DNA of 48,429 nt, taken from contig JAXLQJ010000054.1 of the NCBI GenBank assembly GCA_046331705.1, positions 1 to 48,429 on the forward strand, written 5' to 3'. Each line of letters starts with the position of its first letter. Position 1 is the first letter of the stretch. A program made the translations under genes and the position numbers. The DNA is from JADJOY01 sp046331705 [NCBI: bacterium]. Lineage in GTDB: Bacteria; JADJOY01. Of this stretch, positions 34,756 to 43,384 are shown in pieces. Under the pieces are notes generated by a model. The model was not told where the DNA came from. It was given only the letters and a program-made list of their open reading frames with translations, and ran no database searches.

Positions 34756-36399
34756 TCAGGCCGTGGCCGCGGACGAGTCGCCGGCGTGGACCCGAGCCCA
34801 GCGATCGGGCAGCAGCTCGGGTAGGCGTTCCGTCGGCCAGCCGGCGGCGAGCTTGGCGATCACGTCCGTGAGGTAGGGCAGCGGCGCCACGCTGTGCTGG
34901 GCGCAGGTGCGCATGAGGCTGTAGATGCGCGCCATGCGTCGAGCTGCATCGTGTGATCCGGCGAAAAGATAGTTTCGACGGCCCAGCGCAAGATCTCGGA
35001 TCTGACGCTCGCAGAGCGTGTTGTCGAGCGAGATCCGGCCGTCGTCGACGAATCGGGTGAGCGCGCCCCAGTGGTTCAGAAAGTACGCGCCGGCCTGCGC
35101 AAGCGCGCTGCTCGGTGGCTCGTGCTTCTGCACGGAGACGAGCCATCGGTGGAGCTTCGCGAGCTCCGGCACGGATCGCTCTCGGCGCTGAGCCGCGCGT
35201 TCCTCGGGCGCGAGCTCTTTCACGTCCGCGAGCTCCTCGAGCTTGTAGAGCCGACGGATCAAGACGAGTGGGTAGGCGACACGGCAGTCGGTGTCCTTGA
35301 GCTTGAAGAAGCCCCGCCGCGCGTGCGCCATGCACCCGACCTCGATCGCCTCCGCCACCTTTCCATTGTAGAGGCGATCGAACACGTTCGCCGCGTCGGC
35401 TTGGAGGTACCCTTTCCGACCAGCGAGGAAAGACCACGGTCCATCGTCACCCCGGCCCGTCTCGGCGTAGCGGAAGAGCACGTTGTGGTCGTCGCCGACG
35501 TAGCACCACATCGTGCCACGCTGGATGTTCTCGGAATGGTCCGGGTCGAGCACCTTGAGGCCCGAACCGTCCGCGCGCACCAGATAGGCACCCAGAACCT
35601 CGGCGGCGAGCACGTCATCGACCAGCGGCGCGATCAAGTCGCCCACGCCTGCGATCCAATCGGCCAGCGTCGAGACCGGTACCGTCACACCGCTGCGCGC
35701 GAAGATCCGGTGCAGCCGGGTGAGTGGCGTGTGGTCGTGAAACTTGGAGACGCAGACGTGCGCGAGCAGCGACGGCGCGGCGGTCGCGCCGAAGGGCTTC
35801 ACCGGCCCGGGCGCGGTGTGGATCCCGAGCTTGCAGCGTCCGCAGGCGTATTTGCTCAGGCGGTGGACGTGCTCGATGAAATGCCCCGGCACGTACTCGA
35901 GCACCCGCGTCGTGTCCGAGCCGATCCGACGCTCGGGCTGCCCGCAGCGAGCGCAAGTGCGCTCCCCGGGCTCGAGCTCCACGGCGTGCTCGCAGCGCTC
36001 GACCTTGCGGCGGTCGACGCTCGGCGCGCGTCGCTCGCGGCGCTTGGGCGCGTGAGCCTCGATCTCCTGGTCGAGCTTGGCGTCCTGGTCGTTCTCCGCG
36101 ACGACGTCGTCGGGCTTCTGCTCGACGGGGACCTCTTGGTCACCGAGCTTTTCGAGCAAGAGCTGAAGCTGGCCGGGATCGACTTTCTCGGTCCGTCGGC
36201 CGGCGCGCTCGGCCCGCAGCTTGTGGATCAAGAGCGCGAGCTCTCGGTTCTGGTCGAGCACCGCACCGAGGGCGGCGACGAACAGATCGAACGCTTCGTC
36301 GGTGCGTCCCTCGGCGACCAATGCCTGGGCCGAGGTCCGGATGTCGTCCGGAGAGAGCGCGTCTCGATGCGTGGGGGCGGTGGTCGAAGTGGAAAGCAT
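34756..36399 (-). CDS. tnpC: IS66 transposase TnpC (DDE)
   Basis: 547 residues: an N-terminal leucine-rich coil, a basic low-complexity linker, a zinc-finger-like region (CARCGQPERR, later CGRCKLG), then the DDE catalytic core with VRADGSGLKVLD, YLQADAANVFD and NTLCERQIRDLALGRRNYLFAGS. It cuts and joins the element ends. It is the last gene of the element and ends 105 bases from the left repeat. No clear ribosome site precedes the ATG, so a nearby alternative start is possible. Confidence 0.95.
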   Translation of the reverse strand: MLSTSTTAPTHRDALSPDDIRTSAQALVAEGRTDEAFDLFVAALGAVLDQNRELALLIHKLRAERAGRRTEKVDPGQLQLLLEKLGDQEVPVEQKPDDVVAENDQDAKLDQEIEAHAPKRRERRAPSVDRRKVERCEHAVELEPGERTCARCGQPERRIGSDTTRVLEYVPGHFIEHVHRLSKYACGRCKLGIHTAPGPVKPFGATAAPSLLAHVCVSKFHDHTPLTRLHRIFARSGVTVPVSTLADWIAGVGDLIAPLVDDVLAAEVLGAYLVRADGSGLKVLDPDHSENIQRGTMWCYVGDDHNVLFRYAETGRGDDGPWSFLAGRKGYLQADAANVFDRLYNGKVAEAIEVGCMAHARRGFFKLKDTDCRVAYPLVLIRRLYKLEELADVKELAPEERAAQRRERSVPELAKLHRWLVSVQKHEPPSSALAQAGAYFLNHWGALTRFVDDGRISLDNTLCERQIRDLALGRRNYLFAGSHDAARRMARIYSLMRTCAQHSVAPLPYLTDVIAKLAAGWPTERLPELLPDRWARVHAGDSSAATA

Positions 36400-36501
36400 C
36401 GAGTGCGGAAGAACGTGAACGACGAGCGCGCACGGATATGCAACACGTGCAAGTCGAAAGCAAGAGGTGAAAACGAAAAACGTGAAAAATCAACCGAACG
36501 A

Positions 36502-36891
36502 TCACGCAAACGTTGCGACGACACCCGCTTCATGGCTCGGGCGTCGATACCAGCGCTTGCGTCGGACGACGTGGCGCAGGTCGATGCCTTCCAAGATCAT
36601 CGCGAGCTCCGCCCCGTCGACCTCGATGTGACGGCTGCCGACGGCGGGCGCCGTGGGGAGAATGAAGGTACCTCGCTCAAGGCGCTTGTAGATCAACAAG
36701 TATCCGGAGCGATCCCACGCCAAAATCTTGATCCGGTTTCTCCGGCGGTTGAGGTAGCAGAACAGGTGACCGGAGAGCGGGTTCTGGCGAATCACCTCGC
36801 GAGTGGCGGCGGCGAGCCCATCGAATCCGCGCCGCAGGTCGACGGGCTCCGCGGCGATGTACACCCGGACCGCCGACGGGAGCGTCAGCAT
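36502..36891 (-). CDS. tnpB: IS66 accessory protein TnpB
   Basis: 129 residues with the complete TnpB (IS66 Orf2) signature: RVYIAAEPVDLRRGFDGLAA, GHLFCYLNRRRNRIKILAWDRSGYLLIYKRLERGTF (split here across the fold). Required for transposition in this family, mechanism unclear. Its start overlaps the end of tnpA by seven bases, indicating translational coupling. Confidence 0.95.
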   Translation of the reverse strand: MLTLPSAVRVYIAAEPVDLRRGFDGLAAATREVIRQNPLSGHLFCYLNRRRNRIKILAWDRSGYLLIYKRLERGTFILPTAPAVGSRHIEVDGAELAMILEGIDLRHVVRRKRWYRRPSHEAGVVATFA

Positions 36892-37253
36892 GCCGGTGCG
36901 CCTTCCACCACGTCGAGGATCTGCCGTAGCTCGGAGGGATCGACGCCCGGCGGCACGCGAACCCGTCGGCCGCCGAGCAAGACGATCTCGATGATCGGCG
37001 GCGCGAATGTGACCGTCGCCGGGTCGCCCCGTTCCACCACGCGCACTGGGTGGAAGCGAGCTGCGGAAGGCTGAGGGCCGTCGAGGTCCTTCGCCCAGCG
37101 GAGGATCCGTTTCGGATCGAGCTGGTAGCGCCGAGCGAACGCTGCGGCGCTCGCTTCGCTCCGACGCCACGCATCCACCACCCGGCGTGCATCCGCCTCC
37201 CGCCAGTACCGCCGCCGGGCGAGCCGGCGAACCGCGTCGCTGTCCGTCTCCAT
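36885..37253 (-). CDS. tnpA: IS66 accessory protein TnpA
   Basis: 122 residues. The first 60 form a helix-turn-helix of the transposase IS3/IS66-Orf1 type (WREADARRVVDAWRRSEAS, then AFARRYQLDPKRILRW); the rest is a short beta region ending PPGVDPSELRQILDVVEG. It likely binds the element ends. First gene of the element, 95 bases inside the right repeat. Confidence 0.92.
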   Translation of the reverse strand: METDSDAVRRLARRRYWREADARRVVDAWRRSEASAAAFARRYQLDPKRILRWAKDLDGPQPSAARFHPVRVVERGDPATVTFAPPIIEIVLLGGRRVRVPPGVDPSELRQILDVVEGAPAC

Positions 37254-37328
37254 CGTGCGCCTCCTTGCGTCGATCGCCGATGCGATCGAGGAGGCGCAGC
37301 TTCACGCGGGACGCCGCGCGACGAAACA

Positions 37329-37356
37329 TGGAACTACCGGACGGATACCCCGCGGC
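37329..37356. repeat. Right end of IS66: terminal inverted repeat and target duplication
   Basis: 37329-37348 is the inverted copy of the left repeat (19 of 20) and 37349-37356 is the second CCCGCGGC. Confidence 0.9.
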
Positions 37357-37392
37357 GACAGTAGATTACGCGATCAGACGATCGTAACCCGC

Positions 37393-37770
37393 CTACCGGC
37401 AGATGGGACGCGATGTCATGCGGGCTCTCCGCGAGTGGCGACCGCGCGCGGAGGAAGGCTCTAGCGCAAGACCTGTGGTGCGCCGCGAAGAAGACAGAGT
37501 CCACTGACCATCGAGATCGCGACCGTTGCGACATGCCAGCACGGCGCGATGTCGTGCGCCCTTCCGAGGCTGCGGCGTTTCGTCAGTGGGGTAGCTGTAG
37601 TTGAGGATTCGCGGTGCGCCGCGAACGAGGTAGAAGCCGAGAGCCAGGGTGGGCACTGTTACCACAAGCGTCGACGGGTTCGTCAACATCCACGGGTTAG
37701 TAAGCTCGTAGATCACACCGAAGACGCCGGCGATGCGAAGAACCAACGTAAAGATCTGCCGCTCGGTCAC
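37393..37770 (-). CDS. Small membrane protein of unknown function, C-terminus doubtful
   Basis: 125 residues. The first about 70 look real: two hydrophobic helices (LRIAGVFGVIYELT and STLVVTVPTLALGFYLV) ending in a polar segment. The remaining basic, Ser/Arg-rich residues look like read-through in a shifted frame. GTG start without a clear ribosome site. Before the IS66 insertion this gene lay about 85 bases upstream of the VOC gene in the same direction. Confidence 0.4.
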   Translation of the reverse strand: MTERQIFTLVLRIAGVFGVIYELTNPWMLTNPSTLVVTVPTLALGFYLVRGAPRILNYSYPTDETPQPRKGARHRAVLACRNGRDLDGQWTLSSSRRTTGLALEPSSARGRHSRRARMTSRPICR

Positions 37771-37801
37771 CAGCCAACGCGGGTCGCTTGAGGGCTCCGC
37801 T

Positions 37802-37890
37802 GGGATCGCCGAACGCAGAGCTCAGCGGCGATCCCGGACTAACACGAGCTCCAGACGAACGCACCCCGGTTACCGGCTGCTGCATCGACG
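37802..37890 (+). mobile_element. Relic of an IS110 left end (leader region)
   Basis: 37817-37889 aligns with the leader of the intact IS110 (43385-43456) with roughly four of five bases identical: both begin AGAGCTCAGC and share TCCAGACGA and CTGCTGCA blocks. Within it GGGATCGCCG / CGGCGATCCC form a perfect 10-bp hairpin. No transposase start follows. Confidence 0.6.
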
Positions 37891-38172
37891 AGTTCGCGAC
37901 CACCTGAGAGTTGCCGCATCGGAGTCGGCCCGCCGCCGCTACTGGCCTGCTTGATCCGCCAGCCCGGCCGCGTTCCCCGATGCGTCCGTCTTGACGAGGT
38001 AGGCGTCCATGTCAACGGTGGTCCCGCTGCGGTTGGATCCGGCTCTGCAGGCGCCATCGACACGTGCCGTTCAAGCAGGACCGTCTGCGTCACTCGATTG
38101 GCGCAGAGGGCGCCGGATCTCGTCCACGCCTTGTCCGCGAACACCAAGCTCAGCGGAGCGCCCCGGCCTTGA
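37891..38172. other. Gene-free stretch with a protein-like relic
   Basis: 282 bases. A minus-strand frame near 37950-38010 reads MDAYLVKTDASGNAAG, resembling the repeats of surface proteins with a DAYLVKTD motif, but it is interrupted on both sides. Otherwise nothing recognised. Confidence 0.3.
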
Positions 38173-38451
38173 TCAGCCAATCGACCGGGCGCCACGGGTG
38201 CGCGTCCGGTGCCGCGTCTTGGGCGTCGCCTCGACCGTCCGCCGCGACTCGTGAATTGCGGCGACGATGTCGGTTGGCGACACGTTCAGATCGAGCCCCG
38301 GAACGTCGAGCGGGGACCCACTTCGTTGCTCGGGTCGGAGAACGAAGAGTCGTCCATCACGTCGGCGGATTCTGACAGCACCCTCCCGACCAGCGCGCTC
38401 GAGAAGGGCCGACAACTGCTGTCGGGCTTCCGAATACGTGAACTCTTTCAT
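38173..38451 (-). CDS. Phd/YefM-like antitoxin
   Basis: 92 residues. The N-terminal MKEFTYSEARQQLSALLERAGREG is the beta-alpha DNA-binding fold of Phd/YefM antitoxins (strand, then SEARQQL helix), followed by VRIRRRDGRLFVLRPE. The C-terminal part would wrap the toxin. Its ATG overlaps the toxin stop (ATGA), so it is translated after the toxin from the same message. The tail is longer and more basic than usual. Confidence 0.8.
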   Translation of the reverse strand: MKEFTYSEARQQLSALLERAGREGAVRIRRRDGRLFVLRPEQRSGSPLDVPGLDLNVSPTDIVAAIHESRRTVEATPKTRHRTRTRGARSIG

Positions 38452-38846
38452 GGTCGTACCTCGATACACGGCACGCCCGCCGCATGGGCCGTGCGCTTGA
38501 GGCCTCGGTCCAGGGTAAGGAGGGGAGCCTTCTGCGACAGCGCACAGGTGATGAGATAGGCGTCGTACGCGTACATGTCGTGTTCGGCCGCGACCTCCAG
38601 CGCCAGCGCCAAATCCACGTCTAGGAAACGGACTGGAATTGCGCTGTAGGCGGCCACAGCAGCCTGTGCTTGCGCTGCCGTGATCCGACGGCGTCTCAGC
38701 AGCGCGGAAAGCGCGTTCCCGACTTCCCAGTGAACCGACCCCGGAGCCACGAGGTCAGCCCCGTCGGTAGCACGAATCAACGCCGCGCGCTGCGGCTCAC
38801 TCACGACGACCGCTACGAGCGCCGAGGTGTCGGCCACGATGAGCAT
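38448..38846 (-). CDS. PIN-domain toxin (VapC-like)
   Basis: 132 residues with the four acidic residues of the PIN ribonuclease site: Asp6 (VADTSAL), Glu41 (HWEVGNAL), Asp95 (AYDAYLI) and Asp113 (LTLDRGL). VapC toxins cut tRNA or rRNA and stop growth unless bound by the antitoxin. The toxin is first in the operon, unlike most vapBC pairs. No ribosome site is visible; an operator-like palindrome lies just upstream of the ATG. Confidence 0.9.
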   Translation of the reverse strand: MLIVADTSALVAVVVSEPQRAALIRATDGADLVAPGSVHWEVGNALSALLRRRRITAAQAQAAVAAYSAIPVRFLDVDLALALEVAAEHDMYAYDAYLITCALSQKAPLLTLDRGLKRTAHAAGVPCIEVRP

Positions 38847-38856
38847 GCCGATACTT

Positions 38857-38868
38857 GTACAATTGTAC
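38857..38868. promoter_or_regulatory. Palindromic operator candidate of the toxin-antitoxin operon
   Basis: GTACAATTGTAC is a perfect 12-bp palindrome ending 11 bases upstream of the toxin ATG, extended by TT/GA on the sides. Toxin-antitoxin operons are usually repressed by the antitoxin bound to such a site. Confidence 0.6.
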
Positions 38869-38934
38869 GAAGCGACCCGTCAAGGGCCCGACGTGGCGCT
38901 CGGCCTGGCTCGCTGTGGCCGCTACTCGGGCGCC

Positions 38935-39003
38935 ACCGGCGATGTCGATCCTCGCTCATCGCCTCGCCCGCGCGAGCTATCCCATGCTCACCCGCGGTGA
39001 TCG
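38935..39003 (+). mobile_element. Relic of the C-terminal end of an IS110 transposase
   Basis: The bases encode AMSILAHRLARASYPMLTRGD, almost the same as AMSILAHRLGRASYHMLRRGE at the end of the intact IS110 transposase (44490-44555), in the same orientation. Flanking transposase sequence is not recognisable. From 39004 to 39182 I see nothing further. Confidence 0.8.
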
Positions 39004-39182
39004 GCAGGTGCAGCGCGATGTTACGCCGCGCCCAGTGTCTCGAGCGAGTTTTCATCGGCCGCGTGATTCACCTGATCCGGAACCGGCAACGTCGTCTCCG
39101 GTGGACTGATAGTGGCGCCATCGATCTGCGGTGCCGAGATCAGCAGTGAGCCCGTGGGCTGAGGCCAGCAGCCTAACGCCCT

Positions 39183-41093
39183 TCACTCGCACGGTGGCCC
39201 GCCCCAGGCGACACCGCAACATGCGGGAAAAACATAAGGACACGCATCACGATTCTCGAATACCTGATAGACAAAATTCTGCTGGAGCGTCGACAGGCCA
39301 TTCTCCGGCTCGACGTATGACCAAGGTATTCCGCCGACCGCCTGAAACTCAACGTCGATGCAGCAGGGTCAGCACCGGGCAAGGGAAGGTAAAGAGGAAC
39401 CCGTTTTCATCGTACGCATCAATCAAAGCGATTGCACCATTGTAGATCTTGCTGAAATTGTAGAATGACCAGCTTGTCGGACTCTTCCATTCTGCCTTTA
39501 CGATATGTTGCCCGACCGGGTCTCAAGTACTCAAACCTGCAGGTGTTGCTATCAAGCGCTTCAACATTGCAAGCTTGAACGTCGACGTAGAATGAAAACG
39601 AGCCTGTATCGGTCGATGCATTTCTCGGATCGACAGTGAATTCAAAATCCATAGATGCTCGATTTGCACTTGACATTTGCAGGCTCACTCTCGACCCCGG
39701 GAATAAGCTCGGTCAAGCGTACCGGGACGACCTCATTGCTGGTCTGCTTGCATGTGATGTTAGGATTATTCGAGACCTCGAAGTCCGCTATGGTAGCCTT
39801 GTTAGACTTCCACTTCACCTGCTTCACCGGGTCATCGATTGGCACACTTCCGTCGTTCACATCGTAAGCCGTCGCATTCAGCAGTCCGGAGGGTGTCCCG
39901 GATTGGGAAGGCAATTAGTGCTGGATTCGGCGTGATCTTGATATGGTCGATGCAATAGGCTCCGGGAAATCGCACATCAATAGGACCGAGACCTGGGAGG
40001 GCGAGGAATGTCACTCGTTATCGGTGCCAGTGTGCGGTTTTCAGAGTTGCTGATATCGTCAGCTTCCCGGTCAGGCTTCCGGGTTGGCTCAATGTTACAA
40101 GAATCTGATTGAGCGGGTCGCCAATCTCGACCGCTTCCTGGCTCCGCACGTTATCACCACAGCGTTGCATGTTTCCGAAACAGCAGAACGGCGGCTGCGG
40201 AGAAGCTGGCAGACACAAGCGCGCTAATTGCTAGGCACTGGCTTGCGTCGAGACTGACCTGCTCCGTGGCATTGCAGAGCTGCGCTGTATTTTGCAGAAA
40301 TCCGTCCACAAGCGGCTGCAGCGCAGGGTCGTTTGGAAAGCTGGGCGGCTGGATCGTATAGAGGTAGTCGCCCAGTCCATTTCGTACGACGCTCGCGGCA
40401 GTCGGCAAGCCCTCCAGGGCCGACCACCGCCTGAATCCGGGCGGTAGGTGTTCGGATCGAGACCAGGCAATGCCAGAGGAGTCTGCGTCGAGGCGACTCT
40501 CAATGCTGTGATCATCCGACCGTGACGGGCCCTGAGGTCGTAACGTCGCTCGGCTGGTGTCGTCGATGGGAGTTCGATGCTCAAGTTGCTCCGGGTCGAA
40601 GTGCGCGTTGTGATCGAATTGGTTGTCGAGTCGTACATGAAGTCGGCGATGGGCAGGCCATCGAGGAGATGAACGTGCCAGACCACCGTTCCATTGGGAT
40701 TTCGTACTCAAAGGAGACGCTCCCTGCATTCTCGGCCGAGGCAGCGATTGGGCGACCGCTGAATCGTAGCTCACAGGGAGTGCGCTTCGGTTGCCCAGCA
40801 GCTGCGTAGACAATGGCGCTTTTAAGTTGCTGCGTAACGCCTTGGCTGTCGCGGGTACCGCGGTACTCGACTTGCCGGCCCGTGTTCTGGACGACCGCAG
40901 ACTCGTGGAAGAGGATCGGCGATCACCTCGATTGCGGTGTGGCAAGGAAGGACGTCTGGCTCGCGAACCGACCACCCGCAACCGGGACTTGCCTCGAAGC
41001 CGTCTTCAAAGATGCTCACCCCAGCGGTCGCGAAGCGCGAGGCGCAGAGGACGATGCCAGCGTGGTGACGAGTCTGCCTGGAATCCGGTTCAT
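39183..41093 (-). pseudogene. Frameshift-broken gene for a secreted protein
   Basis: One coding signal runs for about 630 codons but changes frame about ten times (near 41053, 40935, 40700, 40440, 40170, 40015, 39905, 39665, 39510 and 39362). It starts with a signal peptide (MNRIPGRLVTTLA then GIVLCASRF), then SIFEDGFEASPGC, a motif seen at the start of some secreted proteins; later YEIP/NGTVVWHVHLLDG, GLGDYLYTIQPP, a Big2-like immunoglobulin segment (LLNATAYDVNDGS...VKWKSNKATIADF), and a natural end at AWGGPPCE. Base composition is visibly lower in G+C than the core genes. Either a recent pseudogene or an indel-prone assembly; function not known. Confidence 0.75.
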
Positions 41094-41245
41094 GGGAAGC
41101 CTATTTCGGCAACCTCGGGAGCGAGCGAAGCCGGAAAAGGGGCTGTACTCAGATCATACAGACAGCGGTTGTCTCTTTCGCCAATCAGATTGTTCGGTCG
41201 GCGTACGAAAAGCGTGTGGAGGATCCGGGGTTGAAGACTGCATGC

Positions 41246-41339
41246 TCGGGGAACCGGCCGTTTAGTGGTCCAGATCGTCGGACCGGGCGCCGCGCAGCCA
41301 TGGAGATTGAATAGAAGTCTACGGAGGGTTCTCGGACCC
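41246..41339. repeat. Uninterrupted copy of a dispersed repeat
   Basis: TCGGGGAACCGGC (41246-41258) and the following 80 bases recur at the right edge of the window, where the same sequence is split by IS21. About 90% identical where both copies are visible. It contains TGGTCCAGATCGTCGGACC, itself partly palindromic. Nature unknown; may be the end of a larger element. Confidence 0.75.
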
Positions 41340-41775
41340 CGTGCCCTTGTCCGTCCTCCGCGCTCGATTGCGGCCAACCACCCAGAATCACGGGATGAGT
41401 TTCCCGAACGCTTGAGCGGGGCATCGCGCCCGCCACCGAGGCAGGCCGTAGTGGCGTCGCCAGCTCGCACGAGGGGCTCCTCGGGAGCAGACCGTGGGGC
41501 GGACATGACCGCCGAACGCGGGACGCCCACGAACAGACGACTGGGATCCGCGCGCCGGGTACCACGCCTCAAGCCCTGGTCTGGTCTTGCGGCTGGATGA
41601 GTGGGCTGCAACTCCGATTACCGTCGGCAGACGTGCCCGGATGTCGCGCATCGATTCCGGGGGACACGAGCTCAAGCGAGCTGGCGTGGAGCCTGGACCC
41701 GTTGGCTATGGACAAGGTAGCGGCGCCCGTGGGACCTACCGCGCAGCGGTTAGTTCAACCCAGATGGAATGAGAA
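41340..41775. other. Gene-free stretch
   Basis: About 435 bases between the dispersed repeat and the IS110-type relic. Open frames occur on both strands but none has a recognisable motif or a good start. 41094-41245, before the repeat, is likewise without a recognised gene. Confidence 0.3.
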
Positions 41776-41857
41776 GGCTGACCTCCCGATCACGAGATGT
41801 CGTAAACGATTCTCAAGGTTGGATCAACGGGCTCGAAGCCCAAACAGGAGGTCAGCC
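41776..41857 (+). promoter_or_regulatory. Leader hairpin that would hide the transposase ribosome site
   Basis: GGCTGACCTCC (41776-41786) is perfectly complementary to GGAGGTCAGCC (41847-41857), which contains the AGGAGG ribosome site directly before the ATG at 41858. A smaller GGGCT-CGA-AGCCC hairpin lies between. Such pairing would block translation from read-through transcripts; the segment may also be part of an IS110 guide-RNA region. Confidence 0.5.
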
Positions 41858-42990
41858 ATGAGCAATTAACCACGAAGTCCTTCGGATCGAGCGCAGGCCG
41901 CCTCGCTTCCGCCCTCACCGCCGGCCTCGACGTCGGCGACCGCCACTCGACGATGTGCTTCATCGACGCCGCCGGCGAAACGGTCGAGCATGCGCGGGTG
42001 CGCACCACTCCGAGGCGCTCGAGGGCATTCGGCCACCGCGCACCGCGCTGCGCATCGCCCTCGAGGTGAGTACCCACTCTCGATGGATCCGTCGGCACGT
42101 GGCTGCTCGTCGAGGCTCGGTCACGAGGTGTTCGTCGCGAATCCACGTCGGGTCCGAGCGATCTACGAGAGCGACACGAAGACCGACAGCTCGGATGCCG
42201 AGATGCTCGCGCGACTCGCGCGGGTCGACCCGAAGCTTTTGTGTCCCGTCCGACATCGCCGCGAGGACCGAGCCCGGGCGCTCGCCGTGGTGCGCAGTCG
42301 CGACGGGCTCGTCCGCGCGCACGCTCTGCTCATCAACCATCCGCGGTGCCATCAAGCCGGTCGGCGGTCGCGTGAAGCACTGTTCGTCCGAGAGCTTCGC
42401 ACGCCAGGCGCCGGAGCAGATTCCCGCGGAGCTGCAGGCGGTGCGCTGGCCCGTCATCGAGCAGATCGGCCACCCTGACCCACGCCCGTCCGAGAAGTTC
42501 GATCGGCAGATCGAGCAGCTCTGAGCAATTCGACGCACAGCGACTGCGGGAGATTCAAGCGTTGGTCCCCGTGACCGCGCTCACCTTCGTTTTGACCGTC
42601 GACGACCCGGCGCGGTTCCAGAACGCCCGCACGATCGGACCTATCTCGGACTTTGCCCCCGGCCGAAAACAAAGCGGCCGGGACGATCCGCAGCTCGGCA
42701 TCATGGCGCTGGGCGGCTCATGCCTGCGCAAGCTCGTCGTCACCTGCGCGCAGCACGCTAGGCCATTCGGCAAAGATGGCGCCTTGCGCCGCTGGGGACT
42801 CCAGCGAGCAGGCAGCAGCGATCGGATCGCCAAGAAGAAAGCGGTCGTTGGCGTCGCCCGGCGACTGACCGTCGTGATGCTGCACCTGTGGGTGAGTGGC
42901 GAAACCTACCGGCCGTTTCCGACGCCCGCGCCACCCGCGCGACCGCCTTCCCCGGAAAAAGACCGTCGAGAAGAAGGAGGAAGGCGGCAT
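41858..42990 (+). pseudogene. Frameshifted IS110-family transposase (second type)
   Basis: Pieces in different frames join into an IS110 transposase: GLDVGDRHSTMCFIDAAGE (first Asp of the DEDD site), SEALEGI and RIALEVSTHSRW, EVFVANPRRVRAIYES then TKTDSSDAEMLARL (the D-x2-D block), and the C-terminal domain VTALTFVLTVDDPARF...SDRIAKKKAVVGVARRL...LWVSGETYRPF. At least five frame changes, one within four codons of the ATG. It is a different subgroup from the intact copy at 43542. The element is inactive. Confidence 0.85.
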
Positions 42991-43384
42991 AGCCGACGTC
43001 AGAGAAACGAACACCAGATGGAACCGATGGAGCAACGGAACGCCGCACGGCGCAGGTCGCGCGATCTCGGCGACCAGCACCGGCCGCCTCGTCCGGGTGA
43101 CTGCGAGCTGAGCAGGCCCTCCGGGGCAGACCACCAACAGATGGCGGCACCAGGGCGAGTCGGACTCCAACCTGCACCGAGCTCACCGAACGAGCTCGCG
43201 GTACGAATGAGCGTGGCGTCCGGTGGTTCGCCCGCCGCCTTCGATCGTCGGCCCCGCGACGGTCGGCCTTCCCGACTGCTCTTCGAGAAACCGTTCATCT
43301 ACCCGCGAATACAAGGCTCAAGAACGGGCACCGCCGCCTCAACAAGGACGTGAACTTGAAAGGGAGGAGAGCCTTCTCATGGAA
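42991..43384. other. Gene-free stretch after the broken transposase
   Basis: About 390 bases, probably the 3' part of the broken element and its junction with the intact IS110. AACTTGAAAGGGAGG (near 43355) resembles sequence found at element ends. No gene recognised. Confidence 0.3.

Larger units (their letters stand above)
34651..37348 (-). mobile_element. Complete IS66-family insertion sequence (about 2.7 kb)
   Basis: Bounded by 20-bp inverted repeats starting GTATCCG and flanked by identical 8-bp duplications, the duplication length typical of IS66. It carries three genes on the minus strand in the family order tnpA, tnpB, tnpC, all intact. About 100 A+T-rich bases separate tnpB from tnpC. 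Intact genes, near-perfect ends and a perfect duplication indicate a recent insertion. Confidence 0.95.

Noticed and set aside
38173-38846. Toxin-antitoxin pair as part of a phage-defence island
   Set aside because: No restriction, CBASS, retron or helicase genes are near; the neighbours are only transposon remains.
41090-41611. A 173-codon minus-strand frame over the dispersed repeat
   Set aside because: No recognisable motif, and it overlaps the start of the frameshifted gene; composition looks random.
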